36,396 nucleotides of DNA from DASPXY01 sp038227745 (lineage in GTDB: Bacteria; Planctomycetota; Planctomycetia; Gemmatales; Gemmataceae): the NCBI GenBank assembly GCA_038227745.1, contig JBBRPS010000008.1:1-36396 (forward strand), given 5' to 3'. Numbering within the stretch: position 1 is the stretch's first letter; every line of letters starts with the position of its first letter. Positions 1-7,802 of the stretch are shown piece by piece. A program made the position numbers and the translations under genes. Under the pieces are notes generated by a model. It saw only the letters and a list, made by a program, of their open reading frames with translations, did no database searches and was not told where the DNA came from.

Positions 1-42
1 GCCCGCGCTCGCCCCCCGCGCAGCGGGATCTGGCTCACCGCT

Positions 43-56
43 CGCGGCTAAACGAG
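43..56. repeat. Fragment of an interspersed palindromic repeat
   Basis: The 14 bases CGCGGCTAAACGAG are identical to 22555-22568, the right arm and tail of the palindrome there. A related left arm occurs at 36350-36364. Only half of the palindrome is present here, so this is a partial copy lying just beyond the 3' end of the minus-strand methyltransferase gene. Confidence 0.45.
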
Positions 57-81
57 CGAGCTTTAGAACCGCTCCCGAGCG

Positions 82-1176
82 CTATCCCCCCTCTTTCCGC
101 CACACGCTCACCGTGGCCCGCTGCCCCAGCAGGCGGACGCGCACCTGCCGCCTCTGCTTCCACGCCACCGCCTTCGCCGCGTCGCTGAGCGCCCCCATGT
201 CGGCGACCAGCAGTACCACCACCCCACCCGGCCGCAGCACCCGGTCGCACTCCCGCACCGCAGCGGCGTAGAGCGGCGCGATCTCCTGCGGCTTGCCGAG
301 CTGTACGCCGAACGGCGGGTTCGACACCACGCGATCGACGCTCCCGTCCTCGAGCGGCAGGCGGCGGGCGTCCCAGCGCACCAATTCCGGCTCGCCCACG
401 CGGCGCAGGTTCGCCGCCGCCGTGCGCAGCGCCCCGTGGTCGAGGTCCCCGCCGAGCACGCGCACGGTCGGACCGCCGCGCCGGCCGCCCACTGCCGTCT
501 GCTCGGCCAGGATGGTGCCGGCGCCGCACATCGGGTCGAGGACCACGTGCCCAGGACGACCGCCCGCCAGGCGCACCATCGCCGCGGCCAGCGTCGGCCG
601 CAGCGATGCCGGCAGGTGTTCTTCCTTGTACGTCCGGTGCCGCATCGTCCGGTCCGACAGGCGCACGCCGCACACCGCCGTCGCCTCGTGGATCGTCAGC
701 CAGATTTCGACCGCGGCGTTCTCTTCCGCGTGCCGCCAGCTCGCCGGCAGCTTGCCCGCCAGGCCCTTCGCCAGCGCCGCGCGCGCGTCAATACGCCGGT
801 AGCCGTGCGTGCCGGTCATCTGCGCCACCAGGCGGTAGGTCGGCTTGCCCTTCGGCTTGGGGCGGATGGCGTGGTGCAGGCGCAGCAACAGTTCCCAGTC
901 GGCGTCGCGCGCCGTCCAGCGGCGAATGCGCTCCAGGTCCTCGGCGCGGTACGTCAGCTTGTCGGTGCCCCAGGCGAGCAGGTAGACGTCCTCGACGGTC
1001 CGCAGCCGCAGCAGGGAGCGATCCACCTCAGGGGCGCGGAAGACGACCAGTTCCGGGCCGGTGCGCTTCACCTCGCCGTGAAGGTCGGCGGTGATCTCCT
1101 CGGCGGCGACCGGCTCCAGCCCGGGGAGCACCACGGCGTAACAGGGGGGCAGCTCGGCGGCGGCGCGTTGTCGCAT
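82..1176 (-). CDS. THUMP-domain class I SAM-dependent RNA methyltransferase
   Basis: This 364-residue protein probably methylates a guanine at N2 in tRNA or rRNA (Trm14/TrmN/RlmL-type fold). The N-terminal 170 residues look like a ferredoxin-like plus THUMP RNA-binding module. They are followed by HLPASLRPTLAAAMVRLA, typical of this family. The catalytic domain shows SAM motif I DPMCGAGT at about residues 214-221, the acidic loop GGDLD near 242-246 and catalytic motif IV SNPPFG at 285-290, the NPPF/Y signature of exocyclic-amine methylation. The ATG at 1176 gives a full-length family member. The gene diverges from the TPR/alpha-CTD gene; a TATACT hexamer on the minus strand (1233-1238) could be its -10, but I see no convincing -35. 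Whether the substrate is tRNA or rRNA cannot be read from the sequence. Confidence 0.88.
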   Translation of the reverse strand: MRQRAAAELPPCYAVVLPGLEPVAAEEITADLHGEVKRTGPELVVFRAPEVDRSLLRLRTVEDVYLLAWGTDKLTYRAEDLERIRRWTARDADWELLLRLHHAIRPKPKGKPTYRLVAQMTGTHGYRRIDARAALAKGLAGKLPASWRHAEENAAVEIWLTIHEATAVCGVRLSDRTMRHRTYKEEHLPASLRPTLAAAMVRLAGGRPGHVVLDPMCGAGTILAEQTAVGGRRGGPTVRVLGGDLDHGALRTAAANLRRVGEPELVRWDARRLPLEDGSVDRVVSNPPFGVQLGKPQEIAPLYAAAVRECDRVLRPGGVVVLLVADMGALSDAAKAVAWKQRRQVRVRLLGQRATVSVWRKEGG

Positions 1177-1249
1177 GGCAGGCTCGGTCCGGTGGGTGGC
1201 TCCGGGGAAGGGGATCGGGACATCCGGAGAGCAGTATACGCCGCTCCTC

Positions 1250-1277
1250 TTGCGGAGACAGCCGGCGCCGTTATACT
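1250..1277 (+). promoter_or_regulatory. Candidate sigma70-type promoter of the TPR/alpha-CTD gene
   Basis: TTGCGG (1250-1255) and TATACT (1272-1277) are separated by 16 bp. Transcription would start near 1284, about 93 bp before the preferred ATG at 1377. The match is moderate and unconfirmed. Confidence 0.4.
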
Positions 1278-1376
1278 AACACATTCCCGCTACACTAGTT
1301 GAGGGAACCAGAGAGGGCGAGGACCGATCCCTCCCGGGAGCTGGGGCGACGCATTCTCATGTCGGAGGTTGTGCAT

Positions 1377-2714
1377 ATGGTAGAGGCGATGCTGATCGAT
1401 TTGAAGGCGCTGCTCGTGGAGCGCGAGGACTTCGACGCCGGCACGGTGCAGAAAATCCGCGAGGCCCTGGCCCAGGGCAAGACACAGTACCGCACCCTGC
1501 GCGACGTCACCGAGACCCTGAAGAAGAAGGCCGAGGGCGCCACCGGGGCGCAGGCCAAGCGCTGGCACCTCAAGCTCGGCATGGCCCAGTTCTTCTTCGG
1601 CCACCTTGGCGACGCCATCGAGAACCTCAAGCAGGGCGAGGGCGCCCTCGCCGGCTTCTACCTCGGCAAGGCCCTCGCCGATCGCCACGACTACGACGAG
1701 GCGCTCAAGGCCTTCGAGAAGGCCGAGAAGGCCGGCTACACCACCAGCCAGGTGCAACTCCAGCGCGCCGGCATCTACCGCCAGAAGGGCGAGCTCGCCC
1801 AGGCCAAGGCCGTCCTCTCCAAGATGGCCGACCAGGCCGCCCACATCGCCGAGTTCCACTTCCAGACGGCCTGCGTGCTGCTCGGCGACGGCGACCGCCC
1901 CGCTGCGGTGCGCTCGCTGGAGAAGGCGGTGGAGCTGGACCCCGGCCACACCGGTGCCCTGTTCCAGCTCGGCCACGCCAACGACCTCGCCGGCAACGAC
2001 GACGAGGCGCTCGGCTACTACGAGCGCTGCCTGAACCACCCGCCGGTCCACACCGGCGTGCTGATGAACCTCGGCGTGCTCTACGAGGACGCCGACAAGT
2101 ACGACCGCGCCGTGGACTGCTACCGCAAGATCCTCGCCGCCGACCCGCTCAACGAGCACGCCCGGCTGTTCCTGCGCGACGCGATGGCCTCGCAGACGAT
2201 GTACTACAATCCCGACGAGGACGTCGCCCACAGCCGCTTCAGCCAGGTACTGGAGATCCCCGTCACGGATTTCGAGCTGTCGGTCCGCAGCCGCAACTGC
2301 CTCAAGAAGATGAACGTCAAGACGCTCGGCGACCTGACGCGCGTGAGCGAGCAGCAGCTCCTGAGCAGCAAGAACTTCGGCGAGACGTCGCTGCTGGAGA
2401 TCAAGGACATGCTCACCAGCAAGGGACTGCGGATCGGCCAGTCGCTGGAGGAGGGGGCGCAGTACGAGCGCCGCTTCACGCCGCAGCAGCCGTTGAGCGA
2501 CCAGGAGCAGGCGGTGCTGAACAAGCCGGTCACCGACCTGAACCTGTCGGTGCGGGCGCGCAAGTGCATGAACCGCCTCGGCATCAACACGCTCGGCGAG
2601 CTGATCCAGCGCACCGCCGACGAACTGCTGGAGGCGAAGAACTTCGGCATGACGTCGCTGAACGAGGTCCGCGAGAAGCTACACCAGTACGGCCTGTCGC
2701 TGCGCGGCGACTGA
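1377..2714 (+). CDS. TPR protein with two C-terminal RNA polymerase alpha-CTD-like domains
   Basis: This 445-residue protein has tetratricopeptide repeats over roughly residues 60-270, with helical pairs ending in forms such as LEKAVELDPGH and YRKILAADP. Two tandem copies of a domain resembling the C-terminal domain of RNA polymerase alpha follow, at about 293-354 and 383-445. Both copies carry the pattern V-T-D-(F/L)-x-L-S-V-R-(S/A)-R-x-C, then TLG(D/E)L, KNFG and a closing G-L helix. The alpha-CTD binds UP-element DNA and activators, so a role bridging protein partners and promoter DNA or polymerase is a reasonable inference. There is no alpha N-terminal domain, so it is not rpoA. The ATG at 1377 is chosen because GGAGG at 1363-1367 sits 9 bases upstream; an in-frame TTG (1299) and ATG (1359) have worse sites. 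A stop-adjacent hairpin follows. Confidence 0.85.
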   Translation: MVEAMLIDLKALLVEREDFDAGTVQKIREALAQGKTQYRTLRDVTETLKKKAEGATGAQAKRWHLKLGMAQFFFGHLGDAIENLKQGEGALAGFYLGKALADRHDYDEALKAFEKAEKAGYTTSQVQLQRAGIYRQKGELAQAKAVLSKMADQAAHIAEFHFQTACVLLGDGDRPAAVRSLEKAVELDPGHTGALFQLGHANDLAGNDDEALGYYERCLNHPPVHTGVLMNLGVLYEDADKYDRAVDCYRKILAADPLNEHARLFLRDAMASQTMYYNPDEDVAHSRFSQVLEIPVTDFELSVRSRNCLKKMNVKTLGDLTRVSEQQLLSSKNFGETSLLEIKDMLTSKGLRIGQSLEEGAQYERRFTPQQPLSDQEQAVLNKPVTDLNLSVRARKCMNRLGINTLGELIQRTADELLEAKNFGMTSLNEVREKLHQYGLSLRGD

Positions 2715-2729
2715 ACGCCAGGAGTGACG

Positions 2730-2792
2730 AGTGAAAAGTAACGAGTGAGGAGTGAAGACCGGGCCTGGGGTTTTCACTCGTTACTTTTCACT
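2730..2792 (+). terminator. Long inverted repeat downstream of the TPR/alpha-CTD gene
   Basis: The 19-base arms at 2730-2748 and 2774-2792 are perfectly complementary (AGTGAAAAGTAACGAGTGA and its reverse complement), with a 25-base loop. There is no T-tract right after the stem. It lies 16 bp past the stop codon, so it may act in termination or 3'-end stability. It may also be a copy of a dispersed repeat. Confidence 0.6.
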
Positions 2793-2893
2793 ACGCTGCC
2801 GCTGCTCGTGGCCGCGCGGCGTGACGCCGACGCGCGCGGGCCGCGTGCTGGGGCGGCTCTGCGAGATCATCCATCAGCACGCGCCGTAGCAAG

Positions 2894-2915
2894 CCCACCC
2901 GCCGCGCCGGGTGGG
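2894..2915 (+). repeat. Short GC hairpin in the surE leader
   Basis: CCCACCCG (2894-2901) pairs with CGGGTGGG (2908-2915), followed by TTT. The AAGCCCACCCG...CGGGTGGGTTT vocabulary recurs at 28744-28809 and in variant form at 36208-36235. It sits 23 bp before the surE start codon, and could end upstream transcription or shape the surE leader. Confidence 0.45.
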
Positions 2916-2938
2916 TTTCCCACGGTCACGACTTCACG

Positions 2939-3625
2939 ATGAGATTCCTCCTCACGAACGACGACGGCATCGACGCCCCGGGCCTGAACGCACTGCTGCA
3001 GGCCGCAACCGCACTGGGCGAGCCGGTCGTCGTCGCCCCGACAGAGCACCAGTCGGGCTGCAGCCACCAGGTCACCACCGGCAAGGCGATCGGCTTCGAG
3101 CGACGCGGCGAGGGCCGTTTCGCCGTCCGCGGCACCCCCGCCGACTGCGTGCGCGTGGGGCTGCATGGACTGGCCGCTGGGGCGGAGTGGGTGCTGTCCG
3201 GCATCAACGCCGGCGGCAACCTCGGGGCGGATGTCTATCACTCGGGGACGGTGGCCGCGGTGCGCGAGGGGGTGCTGCACGGCCTGCCGGGGATCGCCCT
3301 GTCGCAGTACCACCGGCGCGGCGTACCCCTCGACTGGGGCCAGGCGTCCGCGTGGGTGGTGCCGGTGCTGCGCGACCTGCTGGCGCGACCGCTGCCGCCG
3401 GGCCGTTTCTGGAACGTCAACCTGCCGCACCTGGAGCCCGGCGCGGCAGCGCCGGCAGTCGTGTTCTGCGACCTCGACCCGGGGCCACTGCCGCTCAGTT
3501 TTCGGCGGGAAGGCGATCTGTTCCACTACAACGGGGACTACCACCAGCGCCGGCGGGTGCCGGGGAGTGACGTGGACGTGTGTTTCGGCGGCAGAATCGC
3601 CATCGCGCAGGTGGCGCTGTTTTGA
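2939..3625 (+). CDS. surE: 5'/3'-nucleotidase SurE
   Basis: SurE is a metal-dependent phosphatase acting on nucleoside 5'- and 3'-monophosphates. The 228-residue protein begins with the family signature LLTNDDGIDAPG, with metal-binding Asp8 and Asp9. Ser39 in HQSGCSHQ and Asn90 in SGINAGGNLG complete the expected metal site. GADVYHSGTVAAVREG is also characteristic. It is slightly shorter than the usual ~250 residues, mainly at the C-terminus. The ATG at 2939 yields the canonical N-terminus; no strong ribosome-binding site precedes it. It converges with rplU, and a 15-bp perfect hairpin lies between the two stops. Confidence 0.93.
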   Translation: MRFLLTNDDGIDAPGLNALLQAATALGEPVVVAPTEHQSGCSHQVTTGKAIGFERRGEGRFAVRGTPADCVRVGLHGLAAGAEWVLSGINAGGNLGADVYHSGTVAAVREGVLHGLPGIALSQYHRRGVPLDWGQASAWVVPVLRDLLARPLPPGRFWNVNLPHLEPGAAAPAVVFCDLDPGPLPLSFRREGDLFHYNGDYHQRRRVPGSDVDVCFGGRIAIAQVALF

Positions 3626-3642
3626 TGGGGTCGTCTCATCCC

Positions 3643-3675
3643 GTTTCGCCGCGAGCCTTGGGCTCGCGGCGAAAC
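3643..3675. terminator. 15-bp hairpin between the convergent surE and rplU genes
   Basis: GTTTCGCCGCGAGCC (3643-3657) and its perfect complement (3661-3675) enclose a 3-base TTG loop. It lies in the 60-bp gap between convergent stops, the expected place for a bidirectional terminator. No long T-tract follows on either strand. Confidence 0.6.
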
Positions 3676-3685
3676 GATCGTGAGT

Positions 3686-4075
3686 TCAGGCCTGAGCCGG
3701 TGCCTCCGCGGGGACGGCGCCCGCGGGCTGCGGCGCCGCCGTCTCCCGCGCGGGCGCCTGCTGCCCCGGCAGAAGGATCGAGCGGATGCGAACCTTCGTA
3801 TAGTACTGACGATGCCCGCGCAGGCGGCGCGAGTTCTTGCGGCGGCGGAAGTGCTGGATGTACAGCTTCACCGACGGGTGGTCGAGCACCTCGCCCAGCA
3901 CCCGGGCGCCATCGATCAGGGGCTGACCGATGCGGGTGTCTCCGTCGTTCTGGAACAGCAGCACCCGCGGGAACTCCAGTTCGGCGCCGACCTCGTCCTC
4001 ACGGTAGTCCAGGCGCACCACGTCCCCTTCGCTGACGCGATACTGTCGCGAGCCGTCTTCAAACACTGCGTACAT
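3686..4075 (-). CDS. rplU: 50S ribosomal protein L21
   Basis: L21 binds 23S rRNA in the large subunit. The 129-residue protein starts MYAVFEDGSRQYRVSEGDVV and keeps the family core: LEFPRVLLF, GQPLIDGARVLGEVL and the basic block FRRRKNSRRLRGHRQYYTKVRI. A 25-30 residue Ala/Pro/Gln/Glu-rich tail extends past the usual end. rplU normally sits directly before rpmA (L27), but no rpmA occurs here: the gene converges on surE and its upstream neighbour is a divergent kinase. The start at 4075 has GGGGAA about 10 bases upstream. The upstream gap contains a run of ten C (4131-4140) and a minus-strand TATACT (4118-4123), without a good -35. Confidence 0.94.
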   Translation of the reverse strand: MYAVFEDGSRQYRVSEGDVVRLDYREDEVGAELEFPRVLLFQNDGDTRIGQPLIDGARVLGEVLDHPSVKLYIQHFRRRKNSRRLRGHRQYYTKVRIRSILLPGQQAPARETAAPQPAGAVPAEAPAQA

Positions 4076-4293
4076 GGTAACGATTCCCCGTTTTCATGCC
4101 GGATTCCACGAACTGATAGTATAGTGACAACCCCCCCCCCGGGAAGCCATCGGCGCGAAAACTATTACTCCGGCAGGAAAGCTCCTCACGGATCCCCGCC
4201 GCGGAGCGGCGGGCTACCGTCATTCCTCCCGGACAGGAGCTATAGTTGCTCCGAGAGGTATACGCCCCGGCCCGTTGAACCCCGGTGGTGAGA

Positions 4294-6951
4294 ATGACGA
4301 TCGCGTGCGTCGCCGATCTGGTCGAAATGCTCCGCCAGGGACGGCTGCTCGATGAGGGACAGCACCAGGAGCTGGCGGCCCTGCAGCCGCGCTTCCCCGA
4401 ACCGCGCGCCCTGGCGCGCGAGCTGATCCGGCGCAACTGGCTGACGGCGTATCAGGTCAACCAGCTCTTCCTCGGCCGCGCCGCCGACCTCGTCCTGGGA
4501 CAGTACGTGCTGCTGGAGCGACTCGGCGAGGGCGGCATGGGCCAGGTCTTCAAGGCCCGCCACCGCGGCCTGGACCGCGTCGTCGCCCTCAAGGTCGTCC
4601 GCAAGGACTGTCTCGACAATCCCAACGTCCTGGCCCGCTTCCAGCGCGAGATCCAGGCCGCCGCCCAGCTCGACCACCCCAACGTCGTCCGCGCCTTCGA
4701 CGCCGACCAGGCGGGCCCCACCTGGTTCTTCGCGATGGAGTACATCGAGGGCACCGACCTCGCCCAACTCATCAAGCAGTCCGGCCCGCTGCCCGTGCTC
4801 CAGGCGTGCGACTACGTCCGCCAGGCGGCGCTGGGCTTGCAGCACGCGCACGAGCGCGGCCTGGTCCACCGCGACATCAAGCCGCACAACCTCCTCGTCG
4901 CCCGGCCCGAGGCGCCCGCGGCGCGCGGCAGCAGCGCGCACCTATCCCGCCCGTTCGCCTGCGCCTACCGCTGGGGCGTGCTGAAGATCCTCGACATGGG
5001 CCTCGCGCGCCTGCTCGATCGCGACGAGCGCCCGGCCAGCACCATGCTGACGCAGATCGGCTCGGTCATGGGCACGCCCGACTTCATCGCCCCCGAGCAG
5101 GCGCGCAACTCCCACACCAGCGACATCCGCGCCGACCTCTACAGCCTCGGCTGTACCCTCTACTATCTCCTCAGCGGTCAGGCCCCCTTCCCGAACGGGA
5201 CCATTACCGAGAAGCTGCTCCAGCACCAGCTGGATGACCCGGAGCCGGTCGAGAAGGTACGGCGGGCGCGGCTGCTGGAGGACTCCTCGGCGCACCTCAC
5301 CGGGCAGGATGCGTGCTCCAACCTGGGCGTGCCGGCCGAGGTCCGGGCCGTCCTTGGGCGGCTGCTGATGAAGAGCCCCGAGAACCGCTATCAAACGCCG
5401 GCCGAACTGGCCGATGTCCTCGCCGAGGTCGCTGCCGATCTGGAGACGAAGCGGCCACGCCGGCCACGCCTCGCCCCGAGTGACCCGACGATCGTCGCCG
5501 AGCCACCCCCGAGCGACCGCTTCCGCCTCGCGCCGTCGGCGGCGCGCCCGGTGCCGTCGTCCGCCGACGCCGTGACCGCCGGCCCGCCGCGACGTGCGCC
5601 GCGCACGCAGCGCGTCCAGCGGCCGGATCTCTTCCGGCGGCGCTGGCTCGGCTCGCAGACGCGCGGCAGGCTCATCGTCTGCAGTATGCTCCTGCTCGCC
5701 GTCCTGTCCGGCCGGGCCGTGGAGCAGGGACGGCAGCCCGTCCCGCCCTCGCCCCCGCCGCGCCCCGCCGAGGCCGAGGCCGCCTGGGCGGCGCTGCTGG
5801 CACGGGTACACGGCGCCCAGGTCGATCGAGACAAACTCCGCAAGGAACTGGTCGCGTTCCGGGCGGCCCACCCCGGCCTGCCGTACGCGCCGCGGATGGC
5901 GGACGTGCTGGCGCGCCTGCCTTCGCCCCTGGACAGCCTGCAGGCCAGCGGCATCCCGAAGACGGAGAGGCAGCGCTGGTTCCCCCCCGCACTCGTCGGC
6001 GTCCTCGGGGAGGGCCGTCCGTTTCAGTCGGTGCCGGCGCTGTGCGTCGCGTTCAGCCCGGACGGGGACCAGGTGGCGCGGGGCGGCGCCGACGCCCTCG
6101 TACGCCGCTGGGAGTGCGCGTCGCTGCGCGAGCTGCCCCGGCTGCCCCAGCACTCGGGCCGCGTGCTCAGCCTCACCTACTCTCCCGATGGGCGCGTGCT
6201 GGCGTCGGGCAGCCAGGACGGCGCGGTGGTCCTTTGGGACGCGGCCACGGGGGAGGTCCGCAAGTCCTGGCAGGCGCACGCCTACCCAGTGGTGGGCCTC
6301 GCGTTCGCACCGGACGGCAACACGGTCGCGACTGGCAGCTGGGACGGCACGGCAAAACTCTGGGACGCGAAGAAGGGTTCCCTCCTGCTGACGCTGCCCG
6401 GGCGCCCCGAGGACCGTCTCCTGTCGCTTTCTTACGTGCCGGGGGGCAGGGCCGTCGCTTGTGGGTATGAGGACCACATCGTCCGGCTGTGGGATGTGCG
6501 GCCCGCCTCGTCGAAGCCGCGGGCGGTCTACCACGGCCACACGAGTTGGGTGACGGTGGTGGCGTTCAGTCCCGATGGGCGGACCCTGGTTTCCGGGGGC
6601 GGCGGTGATGGAACGCTGCGCCTGTGTGAGTGGGACGGGACAGCCTTCAAGGAAGGAAAGGTGCTCGACGGCCACGAGGACGTCGTCCACGACGTGGCGT
6701 TCAGCCCCGACGGCAAGACGCTGGCCTCCGCGTCGGCGGACCGAACCGTGAAGCTCTGGCAGGTCGCGACCGGCAGGCGGCTGGACGATCTGAGCCTCCG
6801 CGCCGCCGTCCACGGCGTGGCGTTCGCCCCGGACGGCCGGCACCTGGCCGCGGCCAACGCCAACGGCACGGTGTACCTGCTGCGGCTCGCCGGGCCGCCC
6901 CCGCGCGACGCGCTGGCGCAGGCGGCCCCCGGGGCCGTACGCCTCCCGTGA
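4294..6951 (+). CDS. Membrane-anchored Ser/Thr protein kinase with WD40 repeats
   Basis: This is a Hanks-type kinase in the planctomycete arrangement. Positions count from the in-frame GTG at 4285; the ATG at 4294 (residue 4) is preferred but not certain. A ~70-residue N-terminal module ends NWLTAYQVNQLFLGR. The kinase domain follows: glycine loop GEGGMG (81-86), Lys103 in ALKVVRK, HRDIKPHNLL (195-204), DMG in place of DFG (237-239) and APE (269-271). About 24 extra residues lie between the catalytic loop and DMG, and a second insert follows residue 330. A Pro-rich linker leads to one predicted transmembrane helix (about 462-478). The C-terminal ~300 residues form about seven WD40 repeats (FSPDG...LWD), probably extracytoplasmic and ligand- or partner-binding. 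All catalytic residues are present, so it should be active. The substrate is unknown. It ends 19 bp from the convergent RNase H gene. Confidence 0.92.
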   Translation: MTIACVADLVEMLRQGRLLDEGQHQELAALQPRFPEPRALARELIRRNWLTAYQVNQLFLGRAADLVLGQYVLLERLGEGGMGQVFKARHRGLDRVVALKVVRKDCLDNPNVLARFQREIQAAAQLDHPNVVRAFDADQAGPTWFFAMEYIEGTDLAQLIKQSGPLPVLQACDYVRQAALGLQHAHERGLVHRDIKPHNLLVARPEAPAARGSSAHLSRPFACAYRWGVLKILDMGLARLLDRDERPASTMLTQIGSVMGTPDFIAPEQARNSHTSDIRADLYSLGCTLYYLLSGQAPFPNGTITEKLLQHQLDDPEPVEKVRRARLLEDSSAHLTGQDACSNLGVPAEVRAVLGRLLMKSPENRYQTPAELADVLAEVAADLETKRPRRPRLAPSDPTIVAEPPPSDRFRLAPSAARPVPSSADAVTAGPPRRAPRTQRVQRPDLFRRRWLGSQTRGRLIVCSMLLLAVLSGRAVEQGRQPVPPSPPPRPAEAEAAWAALLARVHGAQVDRDKLRKELVAFRAAHPGLPYAPRMADVLARLPSPLDSLQASGIPKTERQRWFPPALVGVLGEGRPFQSVPALCVAFSPDGDQVARGGADALVRRWECASLRELPRLPQHSGRVLSLTYSPDGRVLASGSQDGAVVLWDAATGEVRKSWQAHAYPVVGLAFAPDGNTVATGSWDGTAKLWDAKKGSLLLTLPGRPEDRLLSLSYVPGGRAVACGYEDHIVRLWDVRPASSKPRAVYHGHTSWVTVVAFSPDGRTLVSGGGGDGTLRLCEWDGTAFKEGKVLDGHEDVVHDVAFSPDGKTLASASADRTVKLWQVATGRRLDDLSLRAAVHGVAFAPDGRHLAAANANGTVYLLRLAGPPPRDALAQAAPGAVRLP

Positions 6952-6970
6952 CGGTACGGCCGCACGTCCG

Positions 6971-7597
6971 TCAGCGCGGTTTCGACGGGCGAAGCACGCC
7001 GCCATCCTCCAGGATCGTCCAGAGTTGCTCCCAGACGTCCTCCGGCTTCGGCTCCGCGGGGTTGCCGCGCGCCCAGGCGGCGGCCACGGCGCGCAGGCAG
7101 TGCAACGCCTCCTCGCGCACCGCCCCGGCCCGTGCCGGCGCGACCCGCGCCGCGGCCTGCTTCGCCTTCGTGGCCGGGGCCGTTCGCCCGGCCGCGCCAT
7201 CGAGGGCCTCGTTGCACAGGCGATCGGCCCGGCCGTTCTCCTCGCGCCGGACGTGGCGGAACGTCACCGCCTGGAAGCCGCCGCACAGGTCGCGGGCCTC
7301 CTCGTAGAGCGGCCGCAGCCCCTCGTTCTTCACCTTGTACTTGCCCGTCATCTGGTTGACTATCAGCTCGCTGTCGCTCAGGAGCACGACGCGCCGCGCC
7401 CCGAGTCTGGCGACGTGCTCCAGGGCGCGGACGACGGCGGTGTACTCCGCGATGTTGTTGGTCGTCTCGCCCAGGCAGCCCTTCACCTCGACGTCCGGGC
7501 TACCCTCCTGCTCGATGACGTACGAAAACGCCGCCGGGCCGGGGTTGCCCCGGGCCGCTCCGTCGGTGTGGATGGTGAACACGCCTGCTTCGCTCAT
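6971..7597 (-). CDS. rnhA: Ribonuclease HI-family protein
   Basis: RNase HI cleaves the RNA strand of RNA-DNA hybrids. The 208-residue protein has the four acidic residues in order: Asp12 (HTDGAARGNPG), Glu51 (NNIAEYTAVVRALE), Asp75 (LLSDSELIVNQM) and Asp125 (GRADRLCNEA). The form resembles the short archaeal/actinobacterial-type RNase HI more than E. coli RnhA. About 75 residues follow the catalytic domain, an Ala/Lys-rich linker then WEQLWTILEDG, and I do not recognise that part. The start at 7597 is chosen because ATGAGG precedes it. A longer in-frame extension to 7804 would run through the tsaB promoter region and looks non-coding. The gene is divergent from tsaB. Confidence 0.85.
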   Translation of the reverse strand: MSEAGVFTIHTDGAARGNPGPAAFSYVIEQEGSPDVEVKGCLGETTNNIAEYTAVVRALEHVARLGARRVVLLSDSELIVNQMTGKYKVKNEGLRPLYEEARDLCGGFQAVTFRHVRREENGRADRLCNEALDGAAGRTAPATKAKQAAARVAPARAGAVREEALHCLRAVAAAWARGNPAEPKPEDVWEQLWTILEDGGVLRPSKPR

Positions 7598-7802
7598 CGG
7601 ACGCCTCATTCCTCGGATGGGGTTGTGCCCGCGACGGTCCTTGCGTGACTGGGATTGTAAGGGGGGCGCGGCGGAGGCGTCAACCGCGGCCGTCCGGGGG
7701 TCCCGCCGGGCGCAGAAACTTAACGCGGAGGAACTTCTGGATCTCCTATGATGAGCGGAGGCGGGCAGACTCCGAGGGCGGTCCGACCGCGGAAGGAGAT
7801 CC

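Noticed and set aside
4942..7200. 752-codon open frame antisense to the kinase
   Set aside because: It runs across the WD40 region and the RNase H gene in a non-coding frame, and the product is Arg/Gly-rich low complexity.
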